This document shows, piece after piece, positions 42,868 to 53,642 of a stretch of DNA of 64,000 bases. Every line of letters starts with the position of its first letter. The first letter of the stretch is position 1. The translations under genes were made by a program, and so were the position numbers. The stretch covers positions 215,910 through 279,909 of the forward strand of contig QPMI01000637.1 in assembly GCA_004431415.1 (NCBI GenBank). Direction: 5' to 3'. Under the pieces are notes generated by a model. The model was given only the letters and a program-made list of their open reading frames with translations. It had not been told where the DNA came from and did not search any database. Source of the stretch: Cyanophora paradoxa (lineage: Eukaryota; Glaucocystophyceae; Cyanophorales; Cyanophoraceae).

Positions 42868-43149
42868 ATGGACATAATACGAAAGTTCTTCGAGATGTTC
42901 AGTCTGCATGTGGTGAGCAATTGCCACAGTGGATGTTGTGACACAACAGTGGAGTTTGAGATGTCAGATAATGAGGATAATGCCTCAGAAGCAAGAGAGA
43001 GAAGGAGGTCTACAGTTTCTGTGGAGTCAATGCCAGCAGACCCCACAGAGTATACATATGAGCAACAGGAGCAACAGGAGTATCCAAGGAGAAGTTCTTT
43101 ACCAGCAGAAAACGTTTTCTCTGGGAATATAAATGGAGGATACTATTAG
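42868..43149 (+). CDS. Small acidic/Gln-rich protein, unknown
   Basis: 93 residues from ATG at 42868 (MDIIRKFFEMFSLHVVSNCH). The N-terminus is amphipathic with Cys/His (CHSGCC). The rest is acidic then Gln/Glu-rich (EQQEQQEYPRRSS). An earlier in-frame ATG at 42808 overlaps the preceding gene, so the later start is preferred. The stop overlaps the start of the next gene (43133), a sign of compact viral organisation. Confidence 0.45.
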   Translation: MDIIRKFFEMFSLHVVSNCHSGCCDTTVEFEMSDNEDNASEARERRRSTVSVESMPADPTEYTYEQQEQQEYPRRSSLPAENVFSGNINGGYY

Positions 43150-43378
43150 TTTAATCGAGTTTACCAGTGATGAACCTGTTACTGAGGGTTCTATTAGACA
43201 CATACTAGCAATGCAGAAACGATATAGAGAGGACCCAGAATATAGAGAGTATAAAAAGCAGCAAGCCCTGGCATCCTATTATCGCAGAAAAGCCAAAAAA
43301 GAGGAGCAGAGACCCAGAGGGAGACCGATTAAATATTATTTGCCTACTGATAGTAGCAATGGACCCCCAGGTCTATAA
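43133..43378 (+). CDS. Small basic protein with AT-hook-like motif
   Basis: 81 residues. A helical, charged middle (MQKRYREDPEYREYKKQQAL) is followed by RRKAKKEEQRPRGRPIKYYL, where PRGRP matches the core of an AT-hook (minor-groove binding). It overlaps the previous gene by 17 bp in another frame. Likely DNA-binding; the role is unknown. Confidence 0.5.
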   Translation: MEDTISLIEFTSDEPVTEGSIRHILAMQKRYREDPEYREYKKQQALASYYRRKAKKEEQRPRGRPIKYYLPTDSSNGPPGL

Positions 43379-43465
43379 GATAATTGAGAAAAAGCGGTCT
43401 CAGTATGCCACTGAGGCAGCTATAAAAATATATACAAAGGAATTGGCTTTATACTTGCAATCAAG

Positions 43466-43762
43466 TCACAGATAACTTTTGTAAATATGCTTTTGTTGTT
43501 TTTTGTTTGCATTCTCAGACACTGAAACAGTTATGTGAATGTTTACTGATCTATTTCTCTTTGGTTTTGCTGCATACATATTGTAACCTATCAATCTCTG
43601 TGACATTTCGATATATGCCCCTATATCTCCATGCTTTATGCATTTATCTAACTCATTCATGGTCATCTCATCAAGAGTTTTTGCCATTTTGTCTTCACTA
43701 TACACAATCAAGTAAGCCTTAAGTATTCTTGTCAAATTTTGGTCTTTTTCGATAGGTGTCAC
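43466..43762 (-). CDS. Small hypothetical protein
   Basis: 98 residues (MTPIEKDQNLTRILKAYLIV onward) with KTLDEMTMNELDKCIKHGDI and a basic C-terminus. No family is recognised. Its start overlaps the GTGTCACAG block at 43755, which makes the exact start doubtful. It lies convergent to the 43133 gene. Confidence 0.4.
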   Translation of the reverse strand: MTPIEKDQNLTRILKAYLIVYSEDKMAKTLDEMTMNELDKCIKHGDIGAYIEMSQRLIGYNMYAAKPKRNRSVNIHITVSVSENANKKQQKHIYKSYL

Positions 43763-43867
43763 AGGTGTTCACAGGTTTTTATCGTCCCCTGGTCATTTTT
43801 CGTTTTATAGCCCCCTAGATGGGATGGACCTGTGACACCTGTGAACAACACCATTTCCAGTAAGGCT
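43755..43867. repeat. GTGTCACAG palindromic block, internal copy
   Basis: Arms GGTGTCACAGGTGTTCACAGG (43755-43775) and ACCTGTGACACCTGTGAACA (about 43828-43847), spacer with TTTTATAGCC, and the same downstream tag as in the TIRs (ACCAT.TTCCAGTAAGG versus ACCATATTCAGTAAGG). It lies ~80 bp beyond the helicase stop codon. Confidence 0.8.
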
Positions 43868-43948
43868 ATAAAAAATACATATACATTTCAATCATAAATC
43901 GTTTTGTTTAATATTCAACATCCTCTCCATTGTCTTCTTGAACCCTTG

Positions 43949-46220
43949 TTATCTTTCGAAGTCCAATGTAGCCCTTGCTCTGGTTCCCTGAATTCGTTTA
44001 ACCTCTGATTTCACATTGAAGATTTCCCTTACTCTCTTCATCACAGAAACACATTCAACTTTATCATCGACACTTCTGTATGATTTGTAAATGATATCAC
44101 TCGAAACAAAGTCGTTTGCATTATGGGTAACTTCGAAATTATCCCTAAGCCATTCACCAATCTTATCATTTTCAGCTATAAAGTTTATTCCCTGTTCAAT
44201 AATCGATTGAGGGGGATTTCTTAAGATCTCTTCAACCTCTTTGTTCTTCCACATATCCAGTAATATCTTCATGTGAGCCATCTTATACTCATCATCATTG
44301 TGTAGAAGTGTGAACAGAGTTGGGTCAGCTTTCTTCTGACCAGCTTCAGGCTTCTCTCTGAATATATTATTGAATCTCTGGTATGAAAGTCTTCTTTGAA
44401 TTGCAAAGTCTGGTTTATTTATAGTCAAATTGTCATTAGTTGTAATGTAAACCTGGAACATTGGAGTGAGGATTACTGGGTCTTTGAACAAGGCTCTCAC
44501 AGTCATTTCATTTCCACCTGTGACCTCCTTAATTTTGGAGATCTGCAGTTTATCACCATCTTCAGCCTCATTACTGAATACAAGTCGCTTTCCAAGGAGT
44601 TTGGCAAGTTCAGGAGTAGCATCTGATGAGTTCTTTTTAGGTTTGGTCCAATAGGATATTTCGAGAGGGCTATAATAAGCCCCTGAAATCTGTTTGCAGT
44701 ATTCCTGAACAAGTGATTTACCATTTGCCCCAGCACCAGTCCACATGTAGAACTTCTGTGATTTTGTTGATCCACTGAGGGCAATTGCAATAGATGCCAG
44801 AAGGTAGTTTCGCTCTGCTGGATCATCTACAATCTCTCTATAAATCTGATTGAGATGGTCTACTTTCTTGGGTCTACATTCTCAGTATAATCATAACCCA
44901 CACTCTTGCTCACCATATCTTCCAGTTTCCCCTTTCTGAAAGTCATAGTTGTCAGATCAAATACACCATTATCGAATCCAATTACATATGGAACTGTATC
45001 AATCTTTTCATAGAATTCATCATCATTCAGCAGAGGGAGCAGATCAGTCAGAAGGGATTTGCGATATCCTGATTGTTTAAGATTTTTGGCAATAGAAATT
45101 AATGTTTTCGATTTCTCTTCGAAAGCTGTTCTATTCTCTTCATCCTTCAAAGCTCTTTGGCTATAATGCACAGCCCTGCCAAGGTATTGAGGGACAACAA
45201 GGCAACTTATGTCTAGGTAAATCTTTTGGTTTGTGTCATCATGCTCCCAAATCCCAGTATCAGTATTGAGTTTGAACCATGACTTTTTGGAGTATCTCCA
45301 AGTATGTTGTAGTACCTCTTTGCACACAAGACTGACATCATAATGAGCGCCTCCAGAACCAGCGGATTATCAATGAGATTGAAGATATCAGATTGCATTC
45401 CAATGAAGATAAATCGTTTTTTGCAATTGCCACTGTAGCTGGACACAATATACTTTTTATCTTCTCCTTTGGCTTTCATAACATACCAGTTATTCGATTC
45501 ATGGGACCATTGCAGCATGGGCAATTAGTCCCTTATTAGCAGCATCAAAGCTAAAGCCAGTTCAGTTTAGAGATTATATTGGGATGCATAAAGCCCATAT
45601 CCACCAGCTCTTTAAGAATACTCTTTTCCAGTCATCATTGAGTAGCATAGCAGTATACTCACTCTTATAGATATAGTTCTCTGCAATCCACTTTTTAAAC
45701 TCATCAGTAGGCTCATTGAAATCACAGGTATCATCCCATGGAGCAATTACCCAGGTCTTGTTGACACTGGGACAAACATTAATTAATCCAGAAGTTCCAG
45801 TTCCAGTGATTGTTTTCAGGTCAACCTTTCAAAGCCTTTAAAGCCTGGAGCCTTATCGGTATTTTGAGTTTAGTGAACTCCTCAGGTCGTTTAAGTAGAC
45901 ATGATAGCCTTTTTTAGTTTTTGCCATGGGCTGATTGGCATCAAAGTCATCAGGAAACATATCTCGGAATTTCTCAAAGTCCTCCTCATCATCAAAGTCA
46001 ATAACCATCATGTTGTCTGAGAGCAGAATGCCCCAAGATACATACTGATTAGTTGCCAGCGCTTCCTCATACTTTTCCCAGGACCAAGCACCTCCCTTAT
46101 GCTTGAAAACTGGGTCTTTGCTGTCAGGTTTCACTGGATAATCATGTTTTTGGCGAGTTCCTCATCAGAACGAAGCCAGTTAGCGAGCGATTTGATTAAC
46201 TTGGTCTGTTTGGCGTTCAT
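43949..46220 (-). pseudogene. PrimPol-SF3 helicase (D5-like replication protein), frameshifted
   Basis: Probable start 46220 (MNAKQTKLIKSLANWLRSDE). A frame change near 46143, at a TTTTT run, leads into an archaeo-eukaryotic primase domain: MMVIDFDDEEDF holds the metal-binding acidic residues and KTKKGYHVYL the conserved His motif. Further frame changes follow near 45850, 45530 and 45320. The SF3 helicase is intact in the last frame: Walker A GAGANGKS, Walker B-like LVFSNEAEDGD, motif C ITTNDNLTI, and an arginine pair in AIQRRL. About 750 residues in all. Such proteins synthesise primers and unwind DNA in viral replication. As given it cannot be made as one chain. A conserved TATA-rich element precedes the start. 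Confidence 0.85.
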
Positions 46221-46275
46221 TTTCAGCGATTGGGGTCCCTTTTATATATATAGAAGATTTTTCTTTAAGTAGTTT
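46221..46275 (-). promoter_or_regulatory. TATA-rich promoter element, copy 1 (PrimPol-helicase)
   Basis: Read on the minus strand: ACTTAAAGAAAAATCTTC then TATATATATAAAAGGG, ending ~20 bp from the ATG at 46220. The same ordered words precede the genes starting at 46684 and 47557. Confidence 0.6.
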
Positions 46276-46430
46276 TGGGTCCCCAATCATTTTTTGTTGG
46301 AAATCGAGAAAGTATCCCTACGAAATTTATCCACATGATATATCGAGTGGTTCAGATACAAAAAGGATGAATTGGTATTTCAGCGAATAAACAGCATATC
46401 CCAGCCTAGTAATATGCTGGGAAAAATAAT

Positions 46431-46684
46431 TTAGACATGTTTCGATTTTCTCCCTCTGTTTGAGTAAGGGACATCATACAAATATTTGACAAAGCAGACT
46501 GCATTGGCTGCATACTTTCGCTGACATGAACTTGCTATTTTCATGGCTCTATAGGTATCATCGGTTTGATATAGATCTCTTAGCTGTGTGGCTATTTTTT
46601 CGTTAAACTTTTGATTTGAGCCTTACCTTTTTCAGTTTGCTGGTACCTCTTCATAGCTCTCTTCTGGGCTTCACTGAGTGGCAT
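46431..46684 (-). pseudogene. Small basic protein gene with one frame change
   Basis: The start at 46684 gives MPLSEAQKRAMKRYQQTEKG. After about 30 codons the frame meets a stop, but a neighbouring frame continues FNEKIATQLRDLYQTDDTY, SSCQRKYAANAVCFVKYLYD and RGRKSKHV to a stop at 46431, ~84 residues in total. A single indel near AAAGTTTAACG would account for it. Basic, probably nucleic-acid-binding; family unknown. Confidence 0.5.
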
Positions 46685-46730
46685 TTTTCCTCTGTCTCTC
46701 TTAATATATATAGAGAATTCTTTAAATCAT
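46685..46730 (-). promoter_or_regulatory. TATA-rich promoter element, copy 2
   Basis: Minus strand: TTTAAAGAATTC then TCTATATATATTAAG, upstream of the ATG at 46684. It matches copies 1 and 3 with slight changes. Confidence 0.55.
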
Positions 46731-46740
46731 TTTTTGTTCT

Positions 46741-47557
46741 TTAACCTCTCTGTCCAAATCTCTCAATATACATAAGTTTGAAATGCTTACCTAGCAATGC
46801 TACAAATGGTTCGATTTCCAAGGTCTCCCATGTTTTCTTGTCCTTATTCCATCTGCAATCTAATCCTTTTGCGATATCTTTTTTAAGAAAAGGCACCTGA
46901 AACCCAGCAACCAATGTGTTTGTTGTACTGAGTTCTGCATACATTTCAATCAATGCAGATCTACCCTCTCTGAACCTCTCTATATCATCTCTGCGAAGAT
47001 TATCCATTTTTGGAATGAACTGGTTGCACCAAATCAGGAAAAGATTAACTGCATGTCTATTCCTTGCTCTTTCTTGTTCTAATTCTCTCTGCCTTCGCTC
47101 TCTTTCTTCTAATTCAAGTTGTTTCTTTCGCTCCTCTGCTTCTTTCTGGATTTGCTTTTTCTTTCCAATTCCTCCTCCTTTATGATAATCCTGCACTTAT
47201 TGCAGAAATTATCCTTACGGTTTTTATGTCGATCTCCGCATTTCTTGCATATATCTTCCTCCTTGCACCATTTGGCATAAATCGTTTAATGCAGCAGTTG
47301 CCAACAAGAACCACAATCTTTTTATCCACATGCAAGATGTAGCATTGTTCTTCAATATGATGCTTGCAAGCACAGCTGTTTGAGTGTGGAGGAAGGCTTT
47401 CGTGAGTCAAATCATACTTTGCAAGTTTCAAATACAAAGAGTTCATATATTTGCTTCTCCCCAAAGCGACAAAGTCTTTAAAGTTATTAGATCCACAAAG
47501 AAACATTAATGTAGCCTTCAAGCGTTCCAGAGAAGATGTTGCTTTGTTCTCTGCCAT
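46741..47557 (-). pseudogene. Cys-rich/coiled-coil protein gene with one frame change
   Basis: The start at 47557 (MAENKATSSLERLKATLMFL) leads to a Cys/His cluster (HSNSCACKHHIEEQCYI, VLVGNCCIKRF). A frame change near 47240 joins it to a zinc ribbon (CKKCG ... FCNKC), a long charged coiled coil (QKEAEERKKQLELEERERRQ) and a C-terminal part with DCRWNKDKKTWETLEIEPFV. About 270 residues. Cys-rich proteins of this shape occur in large DNA viruses and are probably nucleic-acid-binding or regulatory. It is transcribed divergently from the polymerase gene. Confidence 0.55.
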
Positions 47558-47610
47558 TGTCCTTTTATATATATAGAAGATATTTCTTTAAGTAGTTTTC
47601 ATCAAATTTT
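47558..47610 (-). promoter_or_regulatory. TATA-rich promoter element, copy 3
   Basis: Minus strand: ACTACTTAAAGAAATATCTTC then TATATATATAAAAGGACA directly before the ATG at 47557. It is the closest match to copy 1. Confidence 0.6.
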
Positions 47611-47667
47611 TGCGTTCGGAATATCCCATTTAAAACCTCCCCTTTTAGTAGGAACAAGTTAGGAACA

Positions 47668-50600
47668 ATGCCCCGAATTAGCAACAGACTTATTAGAGAA
47701 AAGAAATGGGAACTCATGGGATTACTGGGAACACTGTATGCAGCCCATGAAATTACAGAGGCTGAATATGACCGGGAAATCGGATTTATTTCAAGGGGCA
47801 GACCCACTTTAGCAAAATTAACCAGAAAAGCCAATAACCTCTATGACAAAGTTGAGACTCTTGATGAACTCGATCGCCTGAGGCAAATAGAACCAGAGGC
47901 AGAAGATGGAACAGCAATGAATGAATTATATCGCTGGCTCACTTACAGAGCCAGAAGGGAAGTTGTTGTTGATGTGATTGAATATTTAGATAGAATTGCA
48001 ACCTCTCTACCAAAACGTTTAAGAGACAGTCTAGATCAATTCAGGGCAATCAAAGTTCGCTTATCGTTTATCTGCAAGTTCGTAAAAGTCAGCAATCCAC
48101 AGGTTTGGATATCGAAATACATTTACAGCGATTATTTTGTATTAACCAAATCGAGAAATATTCGAACTGAGCTGAATAAAGCAGCCCAAATGTGTCAGGA
48201 GCAGATGAATGTGGTTGATAGCTATCGATTGGAGAGAATCGAAATGCTAAGAGTTGCTATTATGAGTTATGCCCCAACTGGTGGCTGCTATGTTAAAACA
48301 CCAGAATCAATTGCAGCTAAGAAAGCCACAGTGAATATTCGAAATATTGATGATTCTTGCTTCGAAAATGCCATTTTGGCATGGATCCATAGGAAAGATG
48401 TAAATTCCCACAAGAGAAGTGAGCTTACACAATATCGCAAATGGAAATACTCACCAACCACATACAATCCTTTGGCTCTCAATTTCGACAATATCCCATT
48501 CCCTGTTCCTTGTGATGCTGAAATCATTGATAAATTCGAAGCTCAAAATGCAGGCATTAGCATAAACATCTTTGGAATGGATGGAGATGTTATATATCCA
48601 CTGCATCAATCCAGCAACCCAGGCAGAAAGCAAAAGATTAATCTCATGCTCATTCATGATGATGAAGGGAATGGTCACTATATTACAATCATGTCCCTTT
48701 CAAGACTTCTCAGAGTTGCCCTTGATAAAACCAAGGATCAAAAGTTACACTACTGTGATACATGCTTATCTCGATTCAGGTCTGAGGCTAAACTCACTGC
48801 TCATGTGGACTCAAACAGATGCATTGATTGGAGACTCTCAAAGGGAATCACCCCTAAACCTGAGACCACCATAGAGTTTGGACTGAAAAACCTCAGGAAA
48901 ACTGTGTGGCTTCCTGTTGTGGTTTACTGCAAGATTGAACATAGAAGCATCCCATTGATGCATCGAAATCCAAAAGGGAAGTCTCAGCAGTCAACCTGAG
49001 AGTAGTCACTGGGGAAGATGTTCAAGATTTTCGATTTGAGGGGCAGGATCCAATGGGAGTCTCTTTGAATGCTTGGAGTCCAAAGCTAGAGAACTAATCG
49101 ATTTCCTGTTCACCAATATTCCAATGAATGAACTCACAGATGAGCAAAAGGCTATTTACAGGCTACTAAACACTGTTACCTTTGCAGTGAGAGGTTCACT
49201 AAGGAAAACTTCAAATGCAGAGATCATGATCACCACACAGGTAATTACATTGCACCTGCATGCAGAAACTGCAATCTCCATAGGAGAATCTCAAAGCAAA
49301 CCAAAGTTGCAGTTGTTGTTGACCAAATGGATGACTGTGGGACATTCATTTTCAGAAAAATAGCAGGCATGGGTGATAAAAAGCGAATCGAAATCCTTTC
49401 GAAAAACTTTGATCAATACCTGTCATTGCAATGGGGTCTTTACAAGTTCATTGATGCAAGCAATTTCATGGATTTTGGAGCTGCTGATGTAGATGAGTTA
49501 ATGAACAAATTCCAGGCTTTTAGAAGGCTTTCACACTCAGTATATGGATTGGACCCAGTTCATTATGTATCTGCACCTGGGTTATCTTGGGATGCTATGC
49601 TTAGGACCACCAAGGCAAAAATAGAGCTTATAAGTGATGTAGAGCAATACGAATTTGTTGAGAGGGGAATCAGGGTGGCTTTGCAACAATGCCTTGTAGG
49701 TATGCTGAGGCTGATGGTGAAAACTCCACATTATGCTGTTTGATGCTAACAACTTGTATGGCTACTGTTTGAGTCAGCCAATCCCAGTTGGTGATTTTAG
49801 ATGGGAGACCGAATTCAACCCACAAGATAACAGATCCAGTTTCCTGGAAGTTGATCTGGATTACCCAATTAGGCTATATCTAGACCACAGTGATTTCCCC
49901 TAATTATTAACAAGAAAATAGTAGAATATGCCGAATTATCACAATATCAAAAGAGCCTATTAGATCTTTCAGGAGAAGAGCTTGATAAGACCCCTAAGCT
50001 AACTGCAACCTTTGGTTCTGTGACCAACTATGTGATTTCTGAGCCTCTTCTACAGTATCTGTTGGACAAAGGTGTGAAATTAAAGAAAGTTCACAGGGTC
50101 CTATCATTTACTGTGGCTCCTGTCATGAAACCCTATATTGAGCTGAACACTGAGATGAGAAGGAAAGCAGTGAATAAATTCGAGGCTGATTTCTATAAGC
50201 TCATGAATAACTCAATCTATGGAAATGCATTGAATCTTGCAGAGGTAGATCTGTGGTTAAGATTGCAAACAGTGAGAAACTGTTTATGAAATATGCAGCC
50301 TCTCCATTGGTGAAATCAACAAGCCCATAAACGAAAGAGCAGTTGCCTTTGAGTTTTACACAAAACATGTGAAGCTAGATAAGCCAGTTGCCATTGGAGC
50401 CTATGTTTTGGATGCAGCCAAACTGCATAATTACCAGTTCTTCTATGATACTGTAAGGTCCAATGGTCCAAAGCCAAATTACTGTTCCATGATACTGATT
50501 CCTTTTGTCTATATATCGAATCTAAGACCTTACAAAAAGATATAGAGAATATATCTTATGCCTTGGACCTAGGGGGATCTAACAGAATGACCCCAGGTAA

Positions 50601-50904
50601 ATACAAAAATGAGATGCCAGGTTCTGCTATATTGGAGTATGTGGGTCTCAGAGCCAAAGTTTACAGTTTCAGAACTGCTGAGATTGAGAGGAGTAAGCTC
50701 TCTGGGACTTCAACTGAGGAACTCCAATTTAATGATTTTAAGCAGTGTTTATTTGCAGGTATCAGCAAGACTGTGACTGCAAAGCAGAAAAGAAGGGCAG
50801 ATCACACAATAATAGACACTGTGAGTAGAAGGGTTGCCCTAAACTGCTTTGATGCAAAGAGATACATCTTACCAGATGGTATTAATTCTGTTCCTTTTAA
50901 TTAA
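47668..50904 (+). pseudogene. Family B DNA polymerase of the protein-primed type, frameshifted several times
   Basis: Span ~3.2 kb (~1,080 residues), normal for Polinton or virophage PolB. The first 443 residues are open (MPRISNRLIREKKWELMGLL ...), including a C2H2-like finger (YCDTCLSRF ... LTAHVDSNRC) and an OTU-like or linker region with DDSCFENAILAWIHR. After that, at least five frame changes are needed to read the endonuclease-VII-like finger (CYLCSERF, CRDHDHHTGNY, ACRNCNL), LSWDAMLRTTKAKIEL, motif A FDANNLYGYCLSQP, motif B KLMNNSIYGN and motif C FHDTDSF. All polymerase motifs are present but in different frames. It lies directly upstream of the integrase (3-bp gap), as in Polinton/mavirus-like elements. 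Confidence 0.88.
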
Positions 50905-50907
50905 GAG

Positions 50908-52268
50908 ATGCCAGCAACTGGAAGAATAGTTAGAAGAACCACTGAGCAACTGCAAGGTAACCTACTGCCCATCACAGTTCCAAAGGAGGAAAAGGGGGAA
51001 TCTCGAATTGTCAAAAAATCAGAGATGAAAGAGCTTGTCCCAGTAGAGATCCCAGTTGCTATTGCAGTGAAAGAAACTAGCAAGATTGCCAAGAGATTCT
51101 ATGATGTGAGGACTGGTTACAAAGGGCTTCAAGCTATGAGAGCTGAGTTACCAGATGAATCCTATAAGCAGTTGCAAGAGTTCTATAAAAAACAAGAAGT
51201 TGTTCAGATCAATGCACCTGCTATATCTAGGAAGAGAGATCCCATGGTCCCAATTAGGCAACCCCTTGATACCTATGTGATTGATTTGCTCTTTTTCCCA
51301 GCTTATAAGAAACAAAACAATGGCTATGATACATTTATGACTGCAATGGAATCAACACTGAGAACTGGGTATATTATACCTATAAGAGATAAATCAGCTC
51401 TCACTACATTGGCTGCATTTAAACAGCTTGAGATGAGAGTGGCAAGACCAATAGTAAAGGTTCAATCAGATGCTGGGAGTGAATTCCAAAATCGAATATT
51501 CCAGGAGTATTTATCTAGTAAATTCATAGAACACCAAGTGAGTGGAACTGCTGACCATAGAAGCCAAGGTCGAATTGAAGCCTTTAACAAGCAGATTAAG
51601 AGACTGATCACAAACTACTGCATAGCTAATAACACAGCTAGATTCTTTGATGTGTTAGGTGATATTGAGTATAATTACAATAATACAGTTCACTCAGCTA
51701 CTAAGATGAAGCCAGGTGAAACTACAGAGGAGCATTACAGGTATATAGTGGGATTAGAAGATGAGAGATTCAAGAAATCAATAGCTTATCTTGATACCAT
51801 GCAGCCTGGCATGTTTGTTAGAGTGAAAGTTGAGAAGAACCCTTTGCTAAACAGGGTAACAATTGGTCTAGGATGGTTTACACAGTTGATAGTAGGGAAG
51901 GCTTTAAGTTTAAGCTAAGGAGTCCCACTGGTGAGATCATAGATAACAGGTTTGCATTCCATGAGCTGTTGCCTGTGAATGCAGTTGAATATCTAGAAAC
52001 CCCTACAGTGGATGCCTTAGAGCAAGCTAAAGAGGAAGCTAGGGTTGATGCTGCTATAAGGAGAGAAGGCATAGAAGCTGCTAATGAAGTCCCAGATAAG
52101 CCTTTGATAGAGGCTAGGAAGGAGAAGGCTGGGAAAGTTAATAGGGAACTCAAAAAGCTCACCATAGCAGGCACACAGAAACTTTCAGAAGTGAATAGCC
52201 AGAGATGGTATAGTGACTTTCAGACTACTAAGGAGTCATATACAGCCCTAAACCTCAAAGAACACTAA
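50908..52268 (+). pseudogene. DDE (rve family) integrase, one frame change near the C-terminus
   Basis: This enzyme inserts the element into host DNA. Frame 1 runs 50908-51918 (336 residues) and carries the full catalytic core: Asp126 (VIDLLFF), Asp188 (VQSDAGSEFQ) and Glu224 (GRIEAFNK), with exactly 35 residues between the last two (DD35E). Near 51885 (GGTTTACACAG) the sequence must shift frame to continue as VYTVDSREGFKFKLRSPTGE ... FHELLPV, a chromo/SH3-like DNA-binding tail, and ends at 52268 after an Ala/Glu-rich region. Without the shift the core is intact but the tail is lost. Total about 453 residues. Confidence 0.9.
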
Positions 52269-53049
52269 GAGAGAGGACCAAAACTAGCTAGTTTGCTAGC
52301 CGAAAACTCGTTTTTTCCAAATATATGTATGACTGATATACATATATGCATATGATATACACATTGTCTTGTAGATCTTTTCAAGCGCTTCACAGCGATA
52401 TGCAGAACGTTGCGATTTGATAATCTGGTGATGAGATACAAGCGTTTGAAGATGCCGATTATCGATTTTTCGAGATTTCGGAATGATGCATCATAATGAT
52501 GTAATAATGATGTATCATAAACACATAACATATATTATCGCCGTGATCGTCATGATCTCCCGAGTTCGATGGTGTGTCATATATATCATATACATATGCA
52601 TCGTCATTATGACATCATTTCGTAACATAACACGTCCGTCATCGTCTTTTTTCCGCAGCGAACAGATAAGTGAACAGTTAACGAGACAACTATTGTAATA
52701 GTGTACTGCAACAACAATTGAAAACAAGATATGCGGGAAAGCTATTGAAAGACAATGAAGCAAATTGCGAACAATTAAGTGAACAGTTAAGTGGACACCT
52801 GTTGGGAGTAGGCAGTGTCTACTCGTTTATCGTGAAACGGTGTCCACTTAACTGTTCATTTAACTGTTGACGAAAACCCATGCATTATGACATCATATCA
52901 TTAAACCACATACAAAACACTAAAATGCATGTATCTCTTCACCAACTCATCATGTGACAAAACCAAAAACAGATTCGGAATCCTCTTAACGAGGCCTGCC
53001 TGACGATGTAAGTATCATAGGCTCAATAATTCATATGTTTATAAGCATC
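52269..53049. other. Gene-free AT-rich spacer between integrase and right TIR
   Basis: Holds palindromic words (ATATGCATATGATATAC), repeated TGATG(T/C)A(A/T)(A/C)ATGATG motifs near 52485-52520, and GTGAACAGTTAA repeats described separately. No convincing gene. Confidence 0.55.
52669..52869. repeat. AAGTGAACAGTTAA repeats forming an inverted repeat
   Basis: One copy at about 52669-52682. A longer arm TAAGTGAACAGTTAAGTGGACACC at about 52776-52799 is matched by its near-perfect reverse complement at about 52839-52862 (one mismatch), with a further TTAACTGTT after it. The 39-bp loop is unrelated. Iteron-like spacing suggests a protein-binding or replication site (inference). Confidence 0.65.
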
Positions 53050-53303
53050 TCCCCAAGATTCCCCCTATTATATAATATTTATATTAAAGTGGACTCTAGG
53101 TTGACTCATATTAATCGTAAAAGTAGTAATAGTATATGGATTTTGTTACGAATTCAATGCAAGGGTTGACTAAGTGGGTTGAGTTGACTCAAATTTCACA
53201 GGAAATAACAATGAATCAGAGTATAAAATGCATTTTTTGAATCAACTACACCAACTAACACTGAGATTTTCACAATATATGAGATCCTTACTGAATATGG
53301 TAT

Positions 53304-53391
53304 GTGTCACAGGTGTCACAGGTTTATCCCAGCTCAAGCCTATAAAGAGTGATTTCCCTTTCGATGGATGGACCTGTGACACCTGTGACAC
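53304..53391. repeat. GTGTCACAG palindromic block, right TIR copy
   Basis: Arms at 53304-53323 and 53372-53391 are identical to those of the left TIR. The spacer differs from the left one in about half its bases but keeps CCATCC, CTTTATAGG and GGGATA in register. Confidence 0.85.
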
Positions 53392-53642
53392 CCAATTATT
53401 CATTAAATTCCTAAGGGTCCCCCTTAGACTCAATAAAACAATGATAAAAACATATAAGTTTCATGTATAATTACGATTGAATTCAATAAGAGATCGATTT
53501 GTTTTATTTAACAAATGAATCTTTTATGGATCTTAATCGAGTTTAGCGATATTTTCCGATTAAATGAATTAAATTTAATTAAATTTAATCGAGAAAGTAC
53601 ATGAATATAATATCGATTAAATCAATTAACTTTTAGACCAAT

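Noticed and set aside
53228-53470. 80-codon frame in the right TIR
   Set aside because: It runs through the GTGTCACAG palindrome and is not preserved as a frame in the left TIR.
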